A DNA stretch of 64,000 nucleotides from Dipodascopsis uninucleata var. uninucleata (GCA_030568195.1 JAJLTO010000001.1:1-64000), one strand, 5' to 3'. Shown: positions 23,662-37,501, counted from the first letter of the stretch. Notes: generated by a model from the letters alone, not told the origin. A program made the numbers and translations.

Positions 23662-24226
23662 TTTAATCTGATTTTTTGATATGTATGTAAAATAAGTGTA
23701 CTGCTGAAAGAATCAACTTACATTTAATCATATTCAAAATTCACGATGTATGTTTAAGCGGTTATGTTAAGTTTCCGTGTACAGTTCTCTTTTGGAAAAC
23801 GCAGTCACGATTAGCCCTACATATATATAACCTAATTTGTCTTGATCAAATGCGCATTTGATTTGGCATTTAGGTCTCATATAATATTCAATAAAAAATT
23901 ATGTAATAATTGTTTGTTTACTGTTGTTACCCTTACGCGATCTAATATTATATCAACTGTCCACTTAAACATGGTTTGTTTAACATATTTGACGTTTTGA
24001 GCGCCTACTTGGAGTGGAGGTTCTAAACTTGTGTATTTTGCATCTTTTGCTTGGAATCGATTTATAATACGAATACCGCTTTTTCGGTTATAGATTTAGC
24101 TTTGTTTTTATTATCCTTGAAAGATATTAGTGATATTTGTTTGTAAGGATCCTTTCGGAAGTTAGACATTTACTTCTATAAAGTGCCTTCGCGAACTTCT
24201 GCACTAATATTTGAAATAATTACTAT
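23662..24226. promoter_or_regulatory. divergent intergenic region RPS26 / CBS-PB1 gene
   Basis: About 565 bp between two diverging start codons, so it must include the RPS26 promoter. Pyrimidine-rich patches occur near 23790 and 24040-24110. No factor site can be named with confidence. Confidence 0.5.
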
Positions 24227-26303
24227 ATGTCCTCCTTACGCCAGCCTACTACAGTCTCTTCTAGACGACAACAGAGCTCCACAGTTTCTGGACCCTCAAG
24301 TACTTCGGGTGCTTCTGTTCTTAGTGATATTGAGAACTCACCTTCAGCAGCCATGAGTGATAGTAGAAGGAGGCAGTCAAAGAGAGACGAAGTGTGTATA
24401 ATATTATCTTTATTTACTTATAAGTACTTACCATTACATGACCTAACACAAAATAGGCGATTCGTCGTAAAAATGAGAGTGATCTGAGTAAGAAAACTAA
24501 GCTTCCGGGAAAGAGTCGTCAGATTCGTCGCCCTCCTCCTGGCACTGTTCTTGCTCTAAGACCCAGTCAGGCTCTTCAAATAAAGCCTAACATTACAGTT
24601 GCTGAAGCAGCACAATTGATGTCGGCAAAACGTGAGAATTGTGTATTAGTTACAGATGATGATGATAGAATTGCTGGGATTATTACCGCGAAAGATCTTG
24701 CCTTTAGAGTTGTGGGCTCGGGAATCGACGCTCGCGATATCACTATTGAACAGATAATGACACGAAACCCTCTTTGTGCTCGTACGGATACATCTGCAAC
24801 TGATGCTTTAGATTTGATGGTACGGAAAGGATTTAGACATCTCCCTGTCATGGATGAGAATCAAGACATTGTCGGTGTTTTGGATATCACTAGATGTTTT
24901 TATGAAGCAATGGAAAAGCTCGAAAGAGCTTATACCTCTTCACGAAAACTCTACGACGCTCTTGAAGGTGTTCAATCTGAATTAGGCGCCTCTCAACCTC
25001 TTCAAATAATACAATATGTTGAAGCTTTAAGATCGAAGATGTCTGGTCCAGACCTTGAATCAGTGCTTGACGGGAACCCCCCAACCTTCGTTAACATTCG
25101 TACCTCTGTCAAAGAAGCAGCAGTGTTGATGAAGGAGAATCACACAACCGCTGTCTTAGTAACAGATAAAAATGCGATATCTGGAATATTTACGAGTAAA
25201 GATGTTGTTCTTCGTGTAATAGCTGCCGGTCTTGACCCTTCGAAATGCAGCGTTGTCCGTGTGATGACACCACATCCCGACTTCGCGCCAAAAGAAATGA
25301 GCATTCAGGCGGCATTGAGAAAGATGCATGGTAAGTTATAGTAACTTTTGCCTTACTATTGACATGCTACTAACTAATATATACAGATGGTCATTATCTA
25401 AATTTGCCTGTAATGGGCGAAGATTCTGAAATAGTAGGCATGGTAGATGTTCTGAGACTAACGTATGCTACACTCGAACAGATCAATTCTATGCAAACTA
25501 ATGAAAGCGAAGGCCCAGCATGGAATAAGTTTTGGCTATCTCTCGATAACGATACTGAATCAGTCCACTCAGATAATATTAGAGCTGGAACACCTTATTC
25601 AGATTCTATCAATCCTTTACCTTCATCACCTCCACCAAACTTTGGGCATTCTGATGTTCAATACAGCAACGAGCTCGGGCCTGGTGATTCAGCGTCTCAT
25701 TTTGCAGCTGATGACGTCGTTGCACCTTCTCTCATGACGAATAGGGACCAAGATAATATGTCATTCACGTTTAAGTTTAAAACGCCCAGCAATAAAGTGC
25801 ATCGTTTTCATCTTGCTTCTGGTGATGGTTTTCTATCATTCCGAGAAATTCTGGCGACAAAGCTTGGCGCTGAAGCGAAGGAACTAGGTGGAATAGGCGA
25901 GTACAATTCTGAAGGAGACTTGGTTAAGCAAGGGTTTGCTATTAGCTATCTGGACGACGAGGGGGATGCAGTTTTGATTACATCAGATGAAGATTTAGTA
26001 GAGGCTATTGAAATTGCAAAAAGGGCAAACTTAGAAAAAGTCGATCTTTTTATCCATCATCCTGATCAAGCAGTAATCATTCCTCCTCCACAGTCACACG
26101 TTAGTAACTCCACAGTTAGAGATGCAGAAAATAAAGATATCAGAGAAAAGGGAGAGTCCTTGTCGCCTCTCTACTATCAGCCTATCCCACCTAGTAAAGA
26201 GGAAGTAATACCTGGGATTCCTAATGAGCTTCTTCTTCCAGGAGCCCTTGTCACTCTTGCAGCTTCTATCGTTACTGTTTTTGTGCTTAGTCGACTAAGA
26301 TGA
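24227..26303 (+). CDS. CBS- and PB1-domain protein with C-terminal membrane anchor (Mug70-like)
   Basis: Three exons (24227-24391, 24457-25330, 25387-26303) give 651 residues. The first 90 residues are Ser-rich and disordered. Four CBS motifs form two Bateman modules. The first runs about 115-230 (TVAEAAQLMSAKRENCVLVT, then VGVLDITRCFYEAM). The second runs about 275-395 (SVKEAAVLMKENHTTAVLVT, then VGMVDVLRLTYATL). Such modules usually bind adenine nucleotides. A PB1 domain at about 495-590 starts FTFKFKTPSNKVHRF and contains the acidic loop SYLDDEGDAVLITSDEDL, a PB1 dimerisation surface. The last 20 residues (ALVTLAASIVTVFVLSRLR) form a likely tail anchor. This domain order is that of S. pombe Mug70 and its relatives across fungi, whose biochemical role is poorly known. 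Confidence 0.93.
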
Positions 26304-26815
26304 ACTCTTATTTACGCGCATCTTTTATATATATCATAATTTGATCTCTTCGATAGTTACAAGCAGATGTTTTATGGATATTCTCTATTTATAATGCTGT
26401 TAATAATATTGATAATATTTTGACTTTTGATAATTTTGAAATTACTGTATCGAATATTTGAGATGCAAATTCTCCAGTTAGTTCCCCTATGGTACTTTAT
26501 GGTGCGAGCCATTAAAGTATTTGCTGAATCGCGATGTAGTATTCCTGTTACCTAAGCAGGTTAAAAGTATCAATTCTACGATAGAATATACGAATTTAAC
26601 AGGGGTTTCAGGGTTTGATTTGGGAGTGAAAATCAACACAAAAAATTATTTCCTAGTCTTTATTGCATCCCCAAAACTTAGCACATAAATTTGCACTGTT
26701 ATAAACAAAGTCTGTCGAAGAATACTACAGACAAAAAATTTTATGTTCATTGAATTCTCTTACTATAGCCCTTTAGAAATAAGAAGTTTCTTAGTAGGGT
26801 ACAACTGTGGTCGCG
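26304..26815. other. spacer, CBS-PB1 3' flank and importin promoter
   Basis: About 510 bp between two genes in the same orientation. The left part should be the 3' untranslated region and the right part the importin promoter. No gene is seen. Confidence 0.5.
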
Positions 26816-29800
26816 ATGTCGAGTCTACCTCCTGATGCAGTTGATGCGCTGCTTAATCTCCTAAACTCACTTACATCAGCTGACAACTCGATTCGTGCTG
26901 CAGCTGAGAACAGCTTAAACTCGGAATGGATAGCTGGGCGACTCGATGTTTTGATGGTAGGGCTTGCGGAGCAGGTTCTGATGTCCGATGTTCAGACGGT
27001 ACGTGATGACAATCTTGGTTTGACGATCATTTGACAGATGCTCACTACACGGAAGATGATTACGAGAGAAGAATATTGTCTGATGCCTTTTAATTTTAGT
27101 TACGATCATTTGCAGCCGTACTTTTCCGAAGAATAGCAGTCAAGCAACCTGAAGATAGCGAGGCCATTACTAGTCGGGTACTGGATCGTCTTTCTCCTGA
27201 GATTTTAGTTAAGGTTAAACAGATGTTTTTACAGTCACTGAGTAACGAACCAGTAAGCGGCGTTCGCCATAAAATTTGTGATACCATTTCTGAATTAGCT
27301 AGCGGAAGTTCTGGTAGGTCATGTAATAATACTAGTGGCTGATTTGACAATGTTACTGACGGCAGAACGTTAAAATAAACAGAGCAATGGCCGGAGTTAC
27401 TTGAGATATTATTTGAGGCTAGTAAATCACCAAGTGCTGGCCAGCGAGAAGCTTCCTTTAGAATTCTTTCTTCTGTTCCTCAAATTGTCAGGAAGCAACA
27501 TATACCTGCAATGCCAGATGTATTTCGTCGTGGATTTCAAGATAGTGATGAGAATGTACGCCTTGCGGCCATTGTGGCCTTTACGGCTTTCTTTGAAACT
27601 CTGCCTAAGAGTACTTGGAGTAGCTTGCAACCTCTAATTCCTGATTTGCTAAATGTACTACCTCCTTTGAATAATCCTGAGAAAACTGATCAGCTGACGG
27701 CTGCGTTAACTCCTCTCATTGATCTTGCTACTCTTGCTCCTAAGCTATTTAGGTCTTATTTTAAAACAATAATTGATTTCGGTATTTCTGTTATAAAGAA
27801 CAAGGAAATGGATCCTGCGACTCGAGAAGCAGCTTTAGAACTTTTGACAACATTTGCGGATGAGGCTCCTAGCATGTGTAAGAAAGAATCCTCGTATGCA
27901 TCGAGTATGGTTGTACAGACCTTATCAATGATGACGGAAGTTGGGGAAGATGATGATGCTCAATGTACAACTTGGAGAGAAGGTGATGATTTGGACTCGG
28001 ATGACGCAGATTCAACTTATGTAGCTGCTCGTCAAAGTCTTGATAGGTTAGCTGTTAAGCTTGGTGGCGTTGTTTTACTTCCACCTCTGTTTCAGTGGCT
28101 ACCTCAAATGATCTCGTCCTCTAATTGGCAAGAGCGACATGCTGCTTTGATGGCTATCTCAGCCTTTGCGGAAGGATGCCGGGATATAATGATTGGGGAG
28201 CTTTCGAAAGTTTTGGATATGGTTCTTCCGCTTCTTCAAGATTCACATCCCCGGGTTCAGTGGGCAGCTTGTAATGCAATCGGACAGATGAGTACAGATT
28301 TTGCAGTAAGTTGAGAACGATTTAATACGATGTGAAGTTAACTTTGTAAACTATCTGACTAACTGAGCTCGCGTGCAGAATGACTTACAATTGAAATATG
28401 CAGGCAGAGTTTTACCAGCATTAATTGATGTACTGACGTCAAATGAGCCAAGGTAAGACAAATATTATCATTTTTCTTACTATTATTACTGACTTTCTCT
28501 AGAGTACAAGCTCACGGCGCAGCCGCTCTTGTTAATTTTTGCGAAGAAGCAGAGAAAGAATCACTGGAACCTTACTTGGATAATTTATTATCTCATCTTA
28601 TGACTCTCCTTCAAAGTCCAAAGCGCTATGTACAGGAACAGGTTCTTACGACTATCGCAATTGTTGCCGACTCTGCGGAGACTCTTTTTGCCAAGTATTA
28701 CGATACCATGATGCCCTTACTATTCCAAGTCTTACAAGCAGATACTGGCAAAGAATATCGTACTCTGAAGGCTAAATGTATCGAATGTAGTTCCTTGATT
28801 GCTCTTGCAGTGGGAAAAGATAAGTTCATGCCTGAAGCTCAGCAGTTAATTCATATTTATGCCACGATTCAGGGCAGCATAACTGAAAGCGACGATCCAT
28901 CCGCTTCTTATCTAATTCAAGCTTGGGGAAGATTATGTAGGGTGTTAGGTAGAGAATTTGTTCCGTATCTAAGTGGGGTCATGCCTCCTTTGTTGGAAGC
29001 TGGTAAGATCAAACCAGAAATTCAAATGATTGACGATTCTGTGGAGATAGACAACTACGACCAAGAAGGATGGGAAGTCCTTGCTGTTCAAGGCAAGCAT
29101 ATTGGAATCAGGACTAGTTCATTGGAAGAGAAATGTACAGCGATAGAATTGCTCAGTATTTATGCTGCTGAACTTGGTCCTCATTTCGTTCAATATGTTG
29201 GTGAAATTCTTAATGATATTGTAATTCCGTCTTTGAGCTTTTTCTTTCATGATGGAGTCCGTATTGCATCTGCTCAGTGCGTTCCTCATCTTCTGAACTG
29301 TATGAAGGAATCAGGTTCGGAATTTACCGCAAGATTAGCTGATTATTGGAGACAGATATTAGTGAAGTTACTAGAAGTTTTGAAGATGGAGCCTTATGTC
29401 GAACTCCTAGCCTGCTTTTATACGTCATTTTATCAATCAGTGGAGACTATAGGAGTGCAATGTTTAACTCAGGCAGATATGGAATCATTTATAGATTCCA
29501 TAATCACAAATATGGCCGATTATCTTGAGAGAGTCAAGGCACGTGCAGATGCAAATGATGACGAATATGTTGAAGAAGATAGAGATGAAGATATGATTAT
29601 CGACGAGGACTTCTTGAGCGAAACAAACAAAGCCATTCATTCTACTTTCAAAGCACAAAGATCGTCGTTGCTAACTAACTTTGAGAAGCTGATTCCTATT
29701 CTCAATGAAACGAAAGCAAGACCTGAAATTGAATGTAGGGAATGGGCTCTAGGTGTTTTCGATGACTTGATTGAGTATTGTGGTAGTGATTCGTGGCGAT

Positions 29801-30285
29801 ATAAAGATCTATTTTTGCCATTAATGGGTAGTAGTTTAACAGACCAGAGCCCATCCGTAAGACAATCTGCTTCCTACGGTTTTGGGGTCGCTGCCCAACA
29901 TGGTGGTGAGATTTATGCGTCTACCGTTGCATCCGTCATACCTACATTATTTCAGATGATTAGTATTCCTGACGCTAGAAGCGAGGAAAATGTATATGCG
30001 ACCGAGAATGCCTCAGCTGCCATTGCAAAGATTCTGCATTTTAATAATTCACAAGTCGGCGATATTGATAATGTTATTGATGCTTGGATCAATACTCTCC
30101 CCATAGTGAACGATGAAGAAGCGGCTCCTTATGCGTACCTATTTTTGGTAGAACTTATTGAAAAGCATCATCCAATCGTTTCAAAACATGTCCAGCATAT
30201 AATTGATTCTGTACAGAAGGCATTGGATGCCAAGACTTTACAAGGAAATACTGCAGAAAGAGTTGTTCGAGCACTGCAAGGATAA
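26816..30285 (+). CDS. KAP121: importin beta-3 / karyopherin Kap121 (IPO5 type)
   Basis: Nuclear import receptor that carries ribosomal proteins, histones and other cargo through nuclear pores in a Ran-GTP-dependent way. Five exons (26816-26998, 27100-27312, 27382-28305, 28379-28452, 28503-30285) give 1058 residues, close to yeast Kap121 (1089) and human IPO5 (1097). The whole protein is HEAT repeats. Diagnostic stretches are RSFAAVLFRRIAVKQ, EQWPELLEILFEAS, LLPPLFQWLPQMISS, NWQERHAALMAISAFAEGC and HPRVQWAACNAIGQMSTDF. The acidic loop is VEEDRDEDMIIDEDF. The C-terminal HEATs include SVRQSASYGFGVAAQHGG. The ATG at 26816 is preferred over an in-frame GTG three codons upstream. The converging neighbour is the desaturase, about 340 bp away. 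Confidence 0.95.
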
Positions 30286-30626
30286 AATGGTGGACTGAAA
30301 GAGTCAAGTTATATCTTAGAATTATGGGATGGCATATGCCTCTACTTCATGTGTAGGTATACTTTAATATTCAAATAGTATGTTTACCATCAGAGACCAT
30401 TTCATGGTCCGGAAAAAATATAATTTAACTTTAATATAATAATTTTTGTATGTGCATTCCATTTATATATGCGATTATTCTTTCTTAATAATATTTAATA
30501 ACTTGAAAGTTCGGTAGGGCTGTTTGAATCGTGAAGTACTATAGTTAATATAGAAATTGTACTACCGCATTCAAGAATTATAATGCCATAGATCGCATGT
30601 ACACTACTATCACTTCACGTCTTAAC
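30286..30626. other. convergent 3' spacer
   Basis: AT-rich gap of about 340 bp between two convergent stop codons, presumably both 3' untranslated regions. AATAAT/ATTTAA-rich sequence is consistent with polyadenylation signals for both genes, but none is pinned down. Confidence 0.5.
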
Positions 30627-32431
30627 CTAGTGAGATTCTCGTACCATTGTTTTAGAACAATCAGCGAAAATGCTTGCCTGTTTGGCAATCTCTGCCAACC
30701 TAGAGATCACTTCCTTATTGCCATCTGTGAAACCGTATATGCAATATTTAACACCAATTGAATTGCAGAACTTAATAACTGGTTTCTGAGCTGCTCTGAA
30801 GTTGTGACGCGGCATTCGCGGAAACAAATGATGTACCGCTTGAAATTGTAATCCGCCGTGCAAGAAATCAAGCCAAGGAGGGCAATCAACATCCATAGTT
30901 GTGCGCAGCATTTTCTGAGCAAATGATTCGGACGCGCCGAGATCGGATGTAGACATTGCAAAATGTGAAAGAGTAATCTGGACATGTACAAGCATTGTAA
31001 CTGTATGGCTAATCAAGATATATGAAATTCGACAGCCAATAGACGGTAAAGATCGGTAGAGAAGCAGATAACCATACCAATACCAAAAAACCAAAAGTCC
31101 AACTAACTCATAATACCGTATCCAAGCTGCGATTCCTTTTTTAGGGCCTTGACCTAGAAGCAAATATTCAAAAGACAGTCGATAAAGATTGAATCTTCCA
31201 AAACACAAAATAGGATAGTAAGTCCAATGCTGGATACGAATTAGGACCCTTGAAAAGGTATCATACTGCAAGATTCGCTTATAATAAGTAGAGAATACAT
31301 TATTGAAAAGACGGGTAGAAACTGCAAAAAAAGGAAGGTGCTGGATGTCAGGATCATGAATGGGATCATTAGTAACAATATGGTGGACATTGTGATTCCA
31401 TTTCCACCATCCCACACTCAAACCTCCCATAAAGTCAGCTATAAAGCCACCTATTAAATTATCTACGATAAAGTTATGAGTAATTGCCAAATGGCCAGCA
31501 TCATGTACGGTAAAAGTAAGCTGTTGCCAGAACATGCCAAGAAGAACTGCCGAAAGCATGTACCACTCAATTCGAAGTAAGTAATACGACATCGCAGCAA
31601 GACTGATGTAACGAACACATTCACGGCCATAATTCCAATAATTACACTCAAAGTAACCTTCGCGTAGCATCTGCGCTTCGAGCTCTCTAAATTTTAACGT
31701 AATATTGTGCTGTGTATCATAATCCAATGAAGGGTATATTTCCAAGTCTCTTACGAGCTCTGATTTCTCGAACTCTTCCATAAGCTCTCGTGATTTTGGT
31801 AATTTTCTCACTTTCGGAGCAAGGACTGTCTTTTTTATTTCTTCTTCTGTTAACTCATCCAGCGACGAAGTAGATGACGCGGCGTCTGAACTTGATAAAT
31901 ATGGACTTGATGAGCTTGAGGAAGATGATGACGATGGTCTTGTTATCACTTCATTTATCATACTTCTATAAATACCATTTGCATATTCGGCACCGTTTCC
32001 TTGTCGCTTCTTAGTATTCCTTTCTATGCCTATTAAAACCTCCGATGCGTCTTCTTGATTAAGAGGTCTATATACTCCACCTTGTATAGGTGGAATAAAA
32101 TTGCTCCATGGTTCCTTCTCGATTCGACCTATTTGATACTTTCGAGCCATTGATTTTGCTTCTTCAGAATGATAGCTACACGCCAGCATTTGCTAGTTAG
32201 ATTTCTCTATTTTGATATGAAAAGTGGAAGAAGTGTTTATTCTTACGCGTTTATCTCATCAGTTGCGTCTCTACCAACCATATGATAAGCAACGATATCA
32301 CCTCCTGGATGCTTTGGAAGCCAAGATCCAATGTTAAGAACTCGGTTCTCATAGATAATAATCACTTTTCCTTCATAAATTAAATTCTCTATCTCTCTCC
32401 TAGATAATATGGTAGTTGGTGTCGCCATCAT
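30627..32431 (-). CDS. cytochrome b5-fused fatty-acyl/sphingolipid desaturase (delta-8 type)
   Basis: Membrane di-iron desaturase with its own electron-donor domain. Two exons (32431-32247, 32175-30627) give 577 residues. The N-terminal cytochrome b5 domain has the haem motif KHPGGDIVAYHMVGRDATD, running across the junction into INAYHSEEA. The acceptor was chosen because it restores exactly this family sequence. A Ser-rich linker (about 115-150, ten Ser in a row) precedes the desaturase domain. The His boxes are HDAGH, HNVHH and QAVHH (the Gln of QxxHH is typical of front-end and delta-8 sphingolipid desaturases). Hydrophobic segments surround them. In fungi this architecture usually makes 4,8-sphingadienine for glucosylceramides. 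Substrate is an inference, since front-end acyl desaturases share the plan. The ATG at 32431 is followed by a second ATG. Confidence 0.92.
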
Positions 32432-33138
32432 TCCGTTAATTCGTTCGTGGTAGAATTTTGACAAGTTACCTGTCTACGAAACGTCGTGTCGTGTTCCTCC
32501 ACAGCGTTCAATAATTAATAATTTATTGAGTGTGCCTGATTGCTGCAGCATACAAACTACGTAAGCCCTATTTAACGGTTGAAGTGTACTACCAGTATCG
32601 TCACAAATCCAATATATTCCGATTAGCTCCGAAATTAAATCATCCCAATAATCCAGCAAGCACTCAACACTTGCATACAAAATATATCATATAACACTGG
32701 TGACAAAATAGCTAATAAAATTAGCTGTAGAAATATACAGCTGCTACATACTACTGAATAATACATATATGTAAATCTACATATGGCCAAATATAACAGA
32801 CTAATCGCATATAAGAAGCTTAAAAGTGTAGTAAAGGTCAAAACAAGTCATAAATAACTAGGATTTCCATAGTAAAATCCCATTTCTTGTTCCCTTTATA
32901 ATTCTGTACGTCGAAACCCTAATCCTTATGTCGAACACGACGCGTCTAGTTTAATTTTTAACTATTTCTTATGCGAGCAGTGGAAGGGAGGGTACACTTA
33001 GGGGAAAGGACTTAAGACGTATATACTATAAAAATACTCTCCTGTTCTAGCAATATGTCTTTCTTTAAATTGTTAAATATAATATGATAAATTAAGTATA
33101 AGTTTCCCGATTTTGAAGAAGACAGTTAGCAGAGTTTG
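32432..33138. other. spacer left of the primase/helicase element
   Basis: About 700 bp containing the presumed desaturase promoter and the unknown left boundary of the decayed element. Short minus-strand frames (32474-32841) are not supported as genes. Confidence 0.45.
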
Positions 33139-33153
33139 AGATCTAGTAAGTCA
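33139..33153 (+). repeat. left copy of 15-bp direct repeat flanking the element
   Basis: Reads AGATCTAGTAAGTCA, differing at one position from AGATCTAGCAAGTCA at 38840-38854. It ends at the start of the primase/helicase fossil. It could be an end repeat or chance. The short core AGATCT is itself palindromic. Confidence 0.4.
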
Positions 33154-36100
33154 TGAGTAGTGTCTCTCTGCCATTGACAACAGAGTTATTAGAGTCTCGT
33201 GTTACGCCTCTGAGGTTGTCAAGTGAAAGAACTGCAAGTAGTTTTATTGTTGAACAAGTAAATTCTCGGAAGCAAGATAAAGAGAATCGAGAGAAGAAGA
33301 AGGAATCTAAGGCAAAAGAGAAACGAAGAGGTGCCAGAACATTAAGATACTTTAAAAGACTGCACCAAGCCCAACAGGCAGTGTGGGATAATAAGGCGTT
33401 TGGAAATGAGCGTGTGTGGGCAATTGATAAACGCCGATATGAAAGCGATGGTGAAAACATTTATGTTGGTAAAATGTTTATGGTGGGCACAGAAAGTGCT
33501 GTGTTTGATATGATGGCGGCACGTGTGCTACCATGCAATGTATATGAAATCATCAGACCTGGATATTGTCGCCTGTACCTGGACATTAAGATGAGCGTAA
33601 ACGATGATACTATTCTTACCAATGACATTTGTTGTATGTTGTTTAAACTGATCAGATTGACGGTTAGAACATATATAAAAATGGCATTTCCCAAACTAGA
33701 GAAATCTGTCATAGAAGGTGACACGTTATTGCAAGCATGTGCTGTTGGTGAACGAGCAGGAAAATTCAGCGTCCATTACCTGCATCCTCTAGTAGTATTT
33801 AGCGAAGTTAGTTGCTCAATGCTTACTTTTGCATTTGAACTTGACCTTTACATGCGCCAATCATGTAAGGACCACGCTATGCACGCTGATACACCTGATT
33901 TTATGCGTCCAGTGCTCGAAAAAGCTGCAACAGTGGGCATCATTGATCTAGGAGTCTACAACAAGAATCAGCAATTAAGATCGATAGGAAAAACAAAGCT
34001 GGACGCACAAAGGCCATTGACTATCGTGAATGAATAACACTATGCCTCGACAAGGTACAACATTCTTAAGTGCATGCTCATCGTTTAATGTGTTCATACA
34101 ATCGTTGGTGTCATGTGAAGGTGTACATCTCTTTGTAGACGAAACACTAAATGTTGCTCCTCATCCACAAATGCCAATCATTCTAGCTCAGAGGGAGTAT
34201 CTAAGAATTTTGAGCAGCAATGGCTGGTCAGTTGAAGAAAGCGCCAGTTCATCGTTTTATGACGATATGGCACCTAATGCAAGAATATTCAAACCTCCTC
34301 CTGCTACAGAGACTATGACAGCGCGATTAGGCAAGAGATGATCCGATTTCGACAAAAGTTTGATTCCTTCCAAGAGGCGAATCAAACCTTGTTGATGAAG
34401 ATGACATTGTGGTTCTCGATAGTGGTAAGAAAATACTTGCACGAGAATTGGAAGATAGCCAGCATGTCTTTTGTCCAGTGTGCGAAACACAACCTGGACA
34501 AAAGTCAATGGAAGGTATGGAAAATATCTAGTAACAGGTGGAATTGGTAAATCTAGTGCAGTAGCTATGAGACAACCAAACGATGAACTGGTGTTCTACT
34601 GCTTTGGTTGTCATACTCTTAATATAGTGCTGGAGTGCAGTGACCAGTATGGCTTTGTGCCCGAAGAACATGAAATAATCAAGGTGTCAAAGAATGCGCC
34701 AAAAATTAACGAAAATGGACGCCAAGATCTCACGTTTGATGGAGACTACCGTCTGTTTGAGTTAGATGTCCCCTATGGGTCATGGTAAACACATGCAGCG
34801 AAGAAATATATAGAGTCGAGACCTGATATGACAGTTCTGTGCATCACATTTCGTCAGTCTCTCGCCAAATACTTGGCGGCACAAATGAAACTAGATTGTT
34901 ACCTTGACTCAAATTTTTGGAAAAAAACTGCGGACAACAGCACGTTTATCAATGCACATGATCGGTGTGTCGTATGCTTAGATCACATCTATAAGCTTGA
35001 CATAACGCGTGCATCGTCATATGATCTCATTGTAGTAGATGAATGCGTCTTTGTTCAGTATCACTTTCTTGGTGGGACAGTGAACAACAATTTTTCAATG
35101 GTCATGGGTGCATTCACTACCTTTTTGACAGAAGCAAGTAAAGTCATTATAATGCAGCAACTACCAGAGTCGACCATTGCATTCTATAAGGAGAGAATGA
35201 GCTTAACATTGAACAAAGCTCATCCCGGAGAAGTAGTTAGAAAGAAAGTCCATGCACCATTGGTCTTACACCCTATGGTCGTGACATCTACCATGGACGG
35301 ATTGCATACTATGACTGCTCATCTTGCGTCAACATATGTAAAAGAATTCAACGTAGCAGATAATTGTAGCCAGACTCCAATTGTTATCTTTACCACCAGA
35401 ACAGATCATGCGGCCATTCTTCTATATATATTGCGCAAGACAGCAGAAGATCAATTTGGCGAAGCAGCCGCTGAAAGGATCAGAGGAATTTGGGCATCAG
35501 TGCAGTCAGAAGAATGGAATCGACAATTCCTTGCCGATCCTAATACAATGGTTGGAGACGTGGATATCTTAATTACAACTAGTGTACTCCAAGCAGGTCA
35601 TAGTCTTGACAGATACTTTAGAGTATCATATGACTTTCTTTTCAGAGGTGTACTCTCATTCCGCGAGGAAATACAATTTGTCTCTAGACTTCGCTATCTC
35701 GGTAGGAAGGACATGTATCGACATAAATATGGATGGATACCGGGCGGTGAGCCAAATAGAAAAGTTGCCGGCAAGCAAAGAATTCGTTTAAGTCTAGAAG
35801 AAGCATGGACAGTGAATAGCTCCAATGACTCTGTTAATAATGCCATATATGCACCACTGAGATCAGAAATAAATGACACTTATAATCGGCATTATTGGCT
35901 CCATAAATGCGAATATAGACTTTTCAAAGTTGAGATCGTCAATGGGGAGACTAACGCCTCGGCAAGGGAAAGTCTCGCAGCTCATTTGATCGTTAGTAAG
36001 GATGCTATCAAAGAGCTAACCAAAAATACATTTTGGACGTCTCCAAGACAATCAAAAAATATATGTATTTTATCGATGATCTCGATGCATTTCTGACCCT

Positions 36101-36956
36101 TCTAGAAGATGATATTAAGTTAGTTGATGTCGTAGCACCTCATCTTGATGACGTAGCAGCTACAATATCTGATTATGCAAGATCTGGAGGTGGACTTGGT
36201 AGACAATCATCACTGGTACTCATGGAGCTACTCTCCCGAGACCGTCAGTCTGCTCTTCCACGATCTCATTCTATAGTTGGAAGAATGATGAGTCCATATA
36301 ACATGCTTGTGGCTCTCATGGACTATGCTATGTTCTACAGGTTTCAAGATGAAGTTTGGCATCGTAGAAAGAACAAAGCTGTCAGGCCAGAGTCACGACG
36401 AAGACTGATTGCTATTGAGTTCATATCCAATGTTTTAGATAACATGGGACTGCTATTGTTAGATTCCGGCAGTACATTATTTATCGCATCTAAAGTCTTC
36501 AAAGATATTGATCTGTCAGACAAGGTCACCTTTTTTAACAAGTACATAGCTCCAAAACGACATCAATTCCTCATGGCATTCGAAAAGACTCCAGAATCAT
36601 GGATGGCGCAAAAGACAACAACGGCAGGAAGACTATTGTCTCAATGGTATGGAATGTTCGGACTAAAGTTATCTGGTTAAACGGAATAAAGTCTCGATAG
36701 ACATGAAATCGTTTGCCAAGTCCATGGCTGTAGTAAGATGTATGAACACCTTGTCTGACTTCCTCAAATATTAGCGACTGTTCGCCCGTGATGACCGGAT
36801 TCAATTTACCGCAGAATTTGATAAAGCCAGTGAATCTGTGAGAGCAGAGTGGCGGAAGAGAAATCCCGACGCGTCTGAACCTTTGACCGCGTCAGACAGG
36901 TCCAAACGCGCAAGGAAATTATCTGTCGGTAATTCGAGTGTAGAGCATCCTGACTA
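33153..36956 (+). pseudogene. fossil AEP primase (PrimPol-like) / herpes-UL9-like origin-binding helicase
   Basis: Parts in order. A basic, Lys/Arg/Glu-rich leader. An archaeo-eukaryotic primase core at roughly 33400-34010, with the metal motif LYLDIK, the nucleotide motif KFSVHYLHP and the third motif IDLGVYNKNQQLRS, closely like eukaryotic PrimPol and herpes-pox primases. A zinc-knuckle region around 34450-34620 with two CxxC-like pairs (CPVC, CFGC). A superfamily 2 helicase at about 34770-35760, with a GKT-type ATP loop, a DExx box DECVF, and the late motifs QAGHSLDRYF and QFVSRLRYLG, resembling the origin-binding protein family of herpesvirus UL9. A Lys/Arg-rich C-terminal region to about 36956. 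The gene is broken, with about five breaks. Domain calls rest on motif recognition only, not on a search. Confidence 0.78.
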
Positions 36957-37501
36957 AACTCATGATACGTCATTTCCATCCTTCTTCGATTTGTTAGCAT
37001 TGTACATAGAACTGAATTGATTCCTATAAAATTATTATTGTCAAAGGTATCCTGATTCTAGAAGATATCGTGAGAGAAAAATAAAGTGTGAAAAGCTCTT
37101 CCATGGAATGTTCTAAGAAGATCGATCTGCTGAAGATGTTGAGGTGTTGAGGATGGACATGAGATTTTGTAGTCATCATGAAGTTGGGAGGTTGAAAGTG
37201 CCCTTTCGACAACTCTTCAAGAAATCACCTTTACAAAGTTCACAAAAGCACACAGTGAAAAATGATATTAAGATAAAATGACCAATTTCTCACCATTGGT
37301 AGCTAGAAATAATCTTATAAGATGTAAATAGATAAATATATAGATTTTTAAAAATATTATCGTATAATAATTAAATATTTAAGAGCCTGGACGACAAAAG
37401 TTAATCTGTATTTATGAGATCCCATGTATCAGAATCCATTTCTAGTCGCTTGATCGGTTCTCCAGTAAGAAAATTGTGGAATATATATAGTGACGTCACC
37501 C

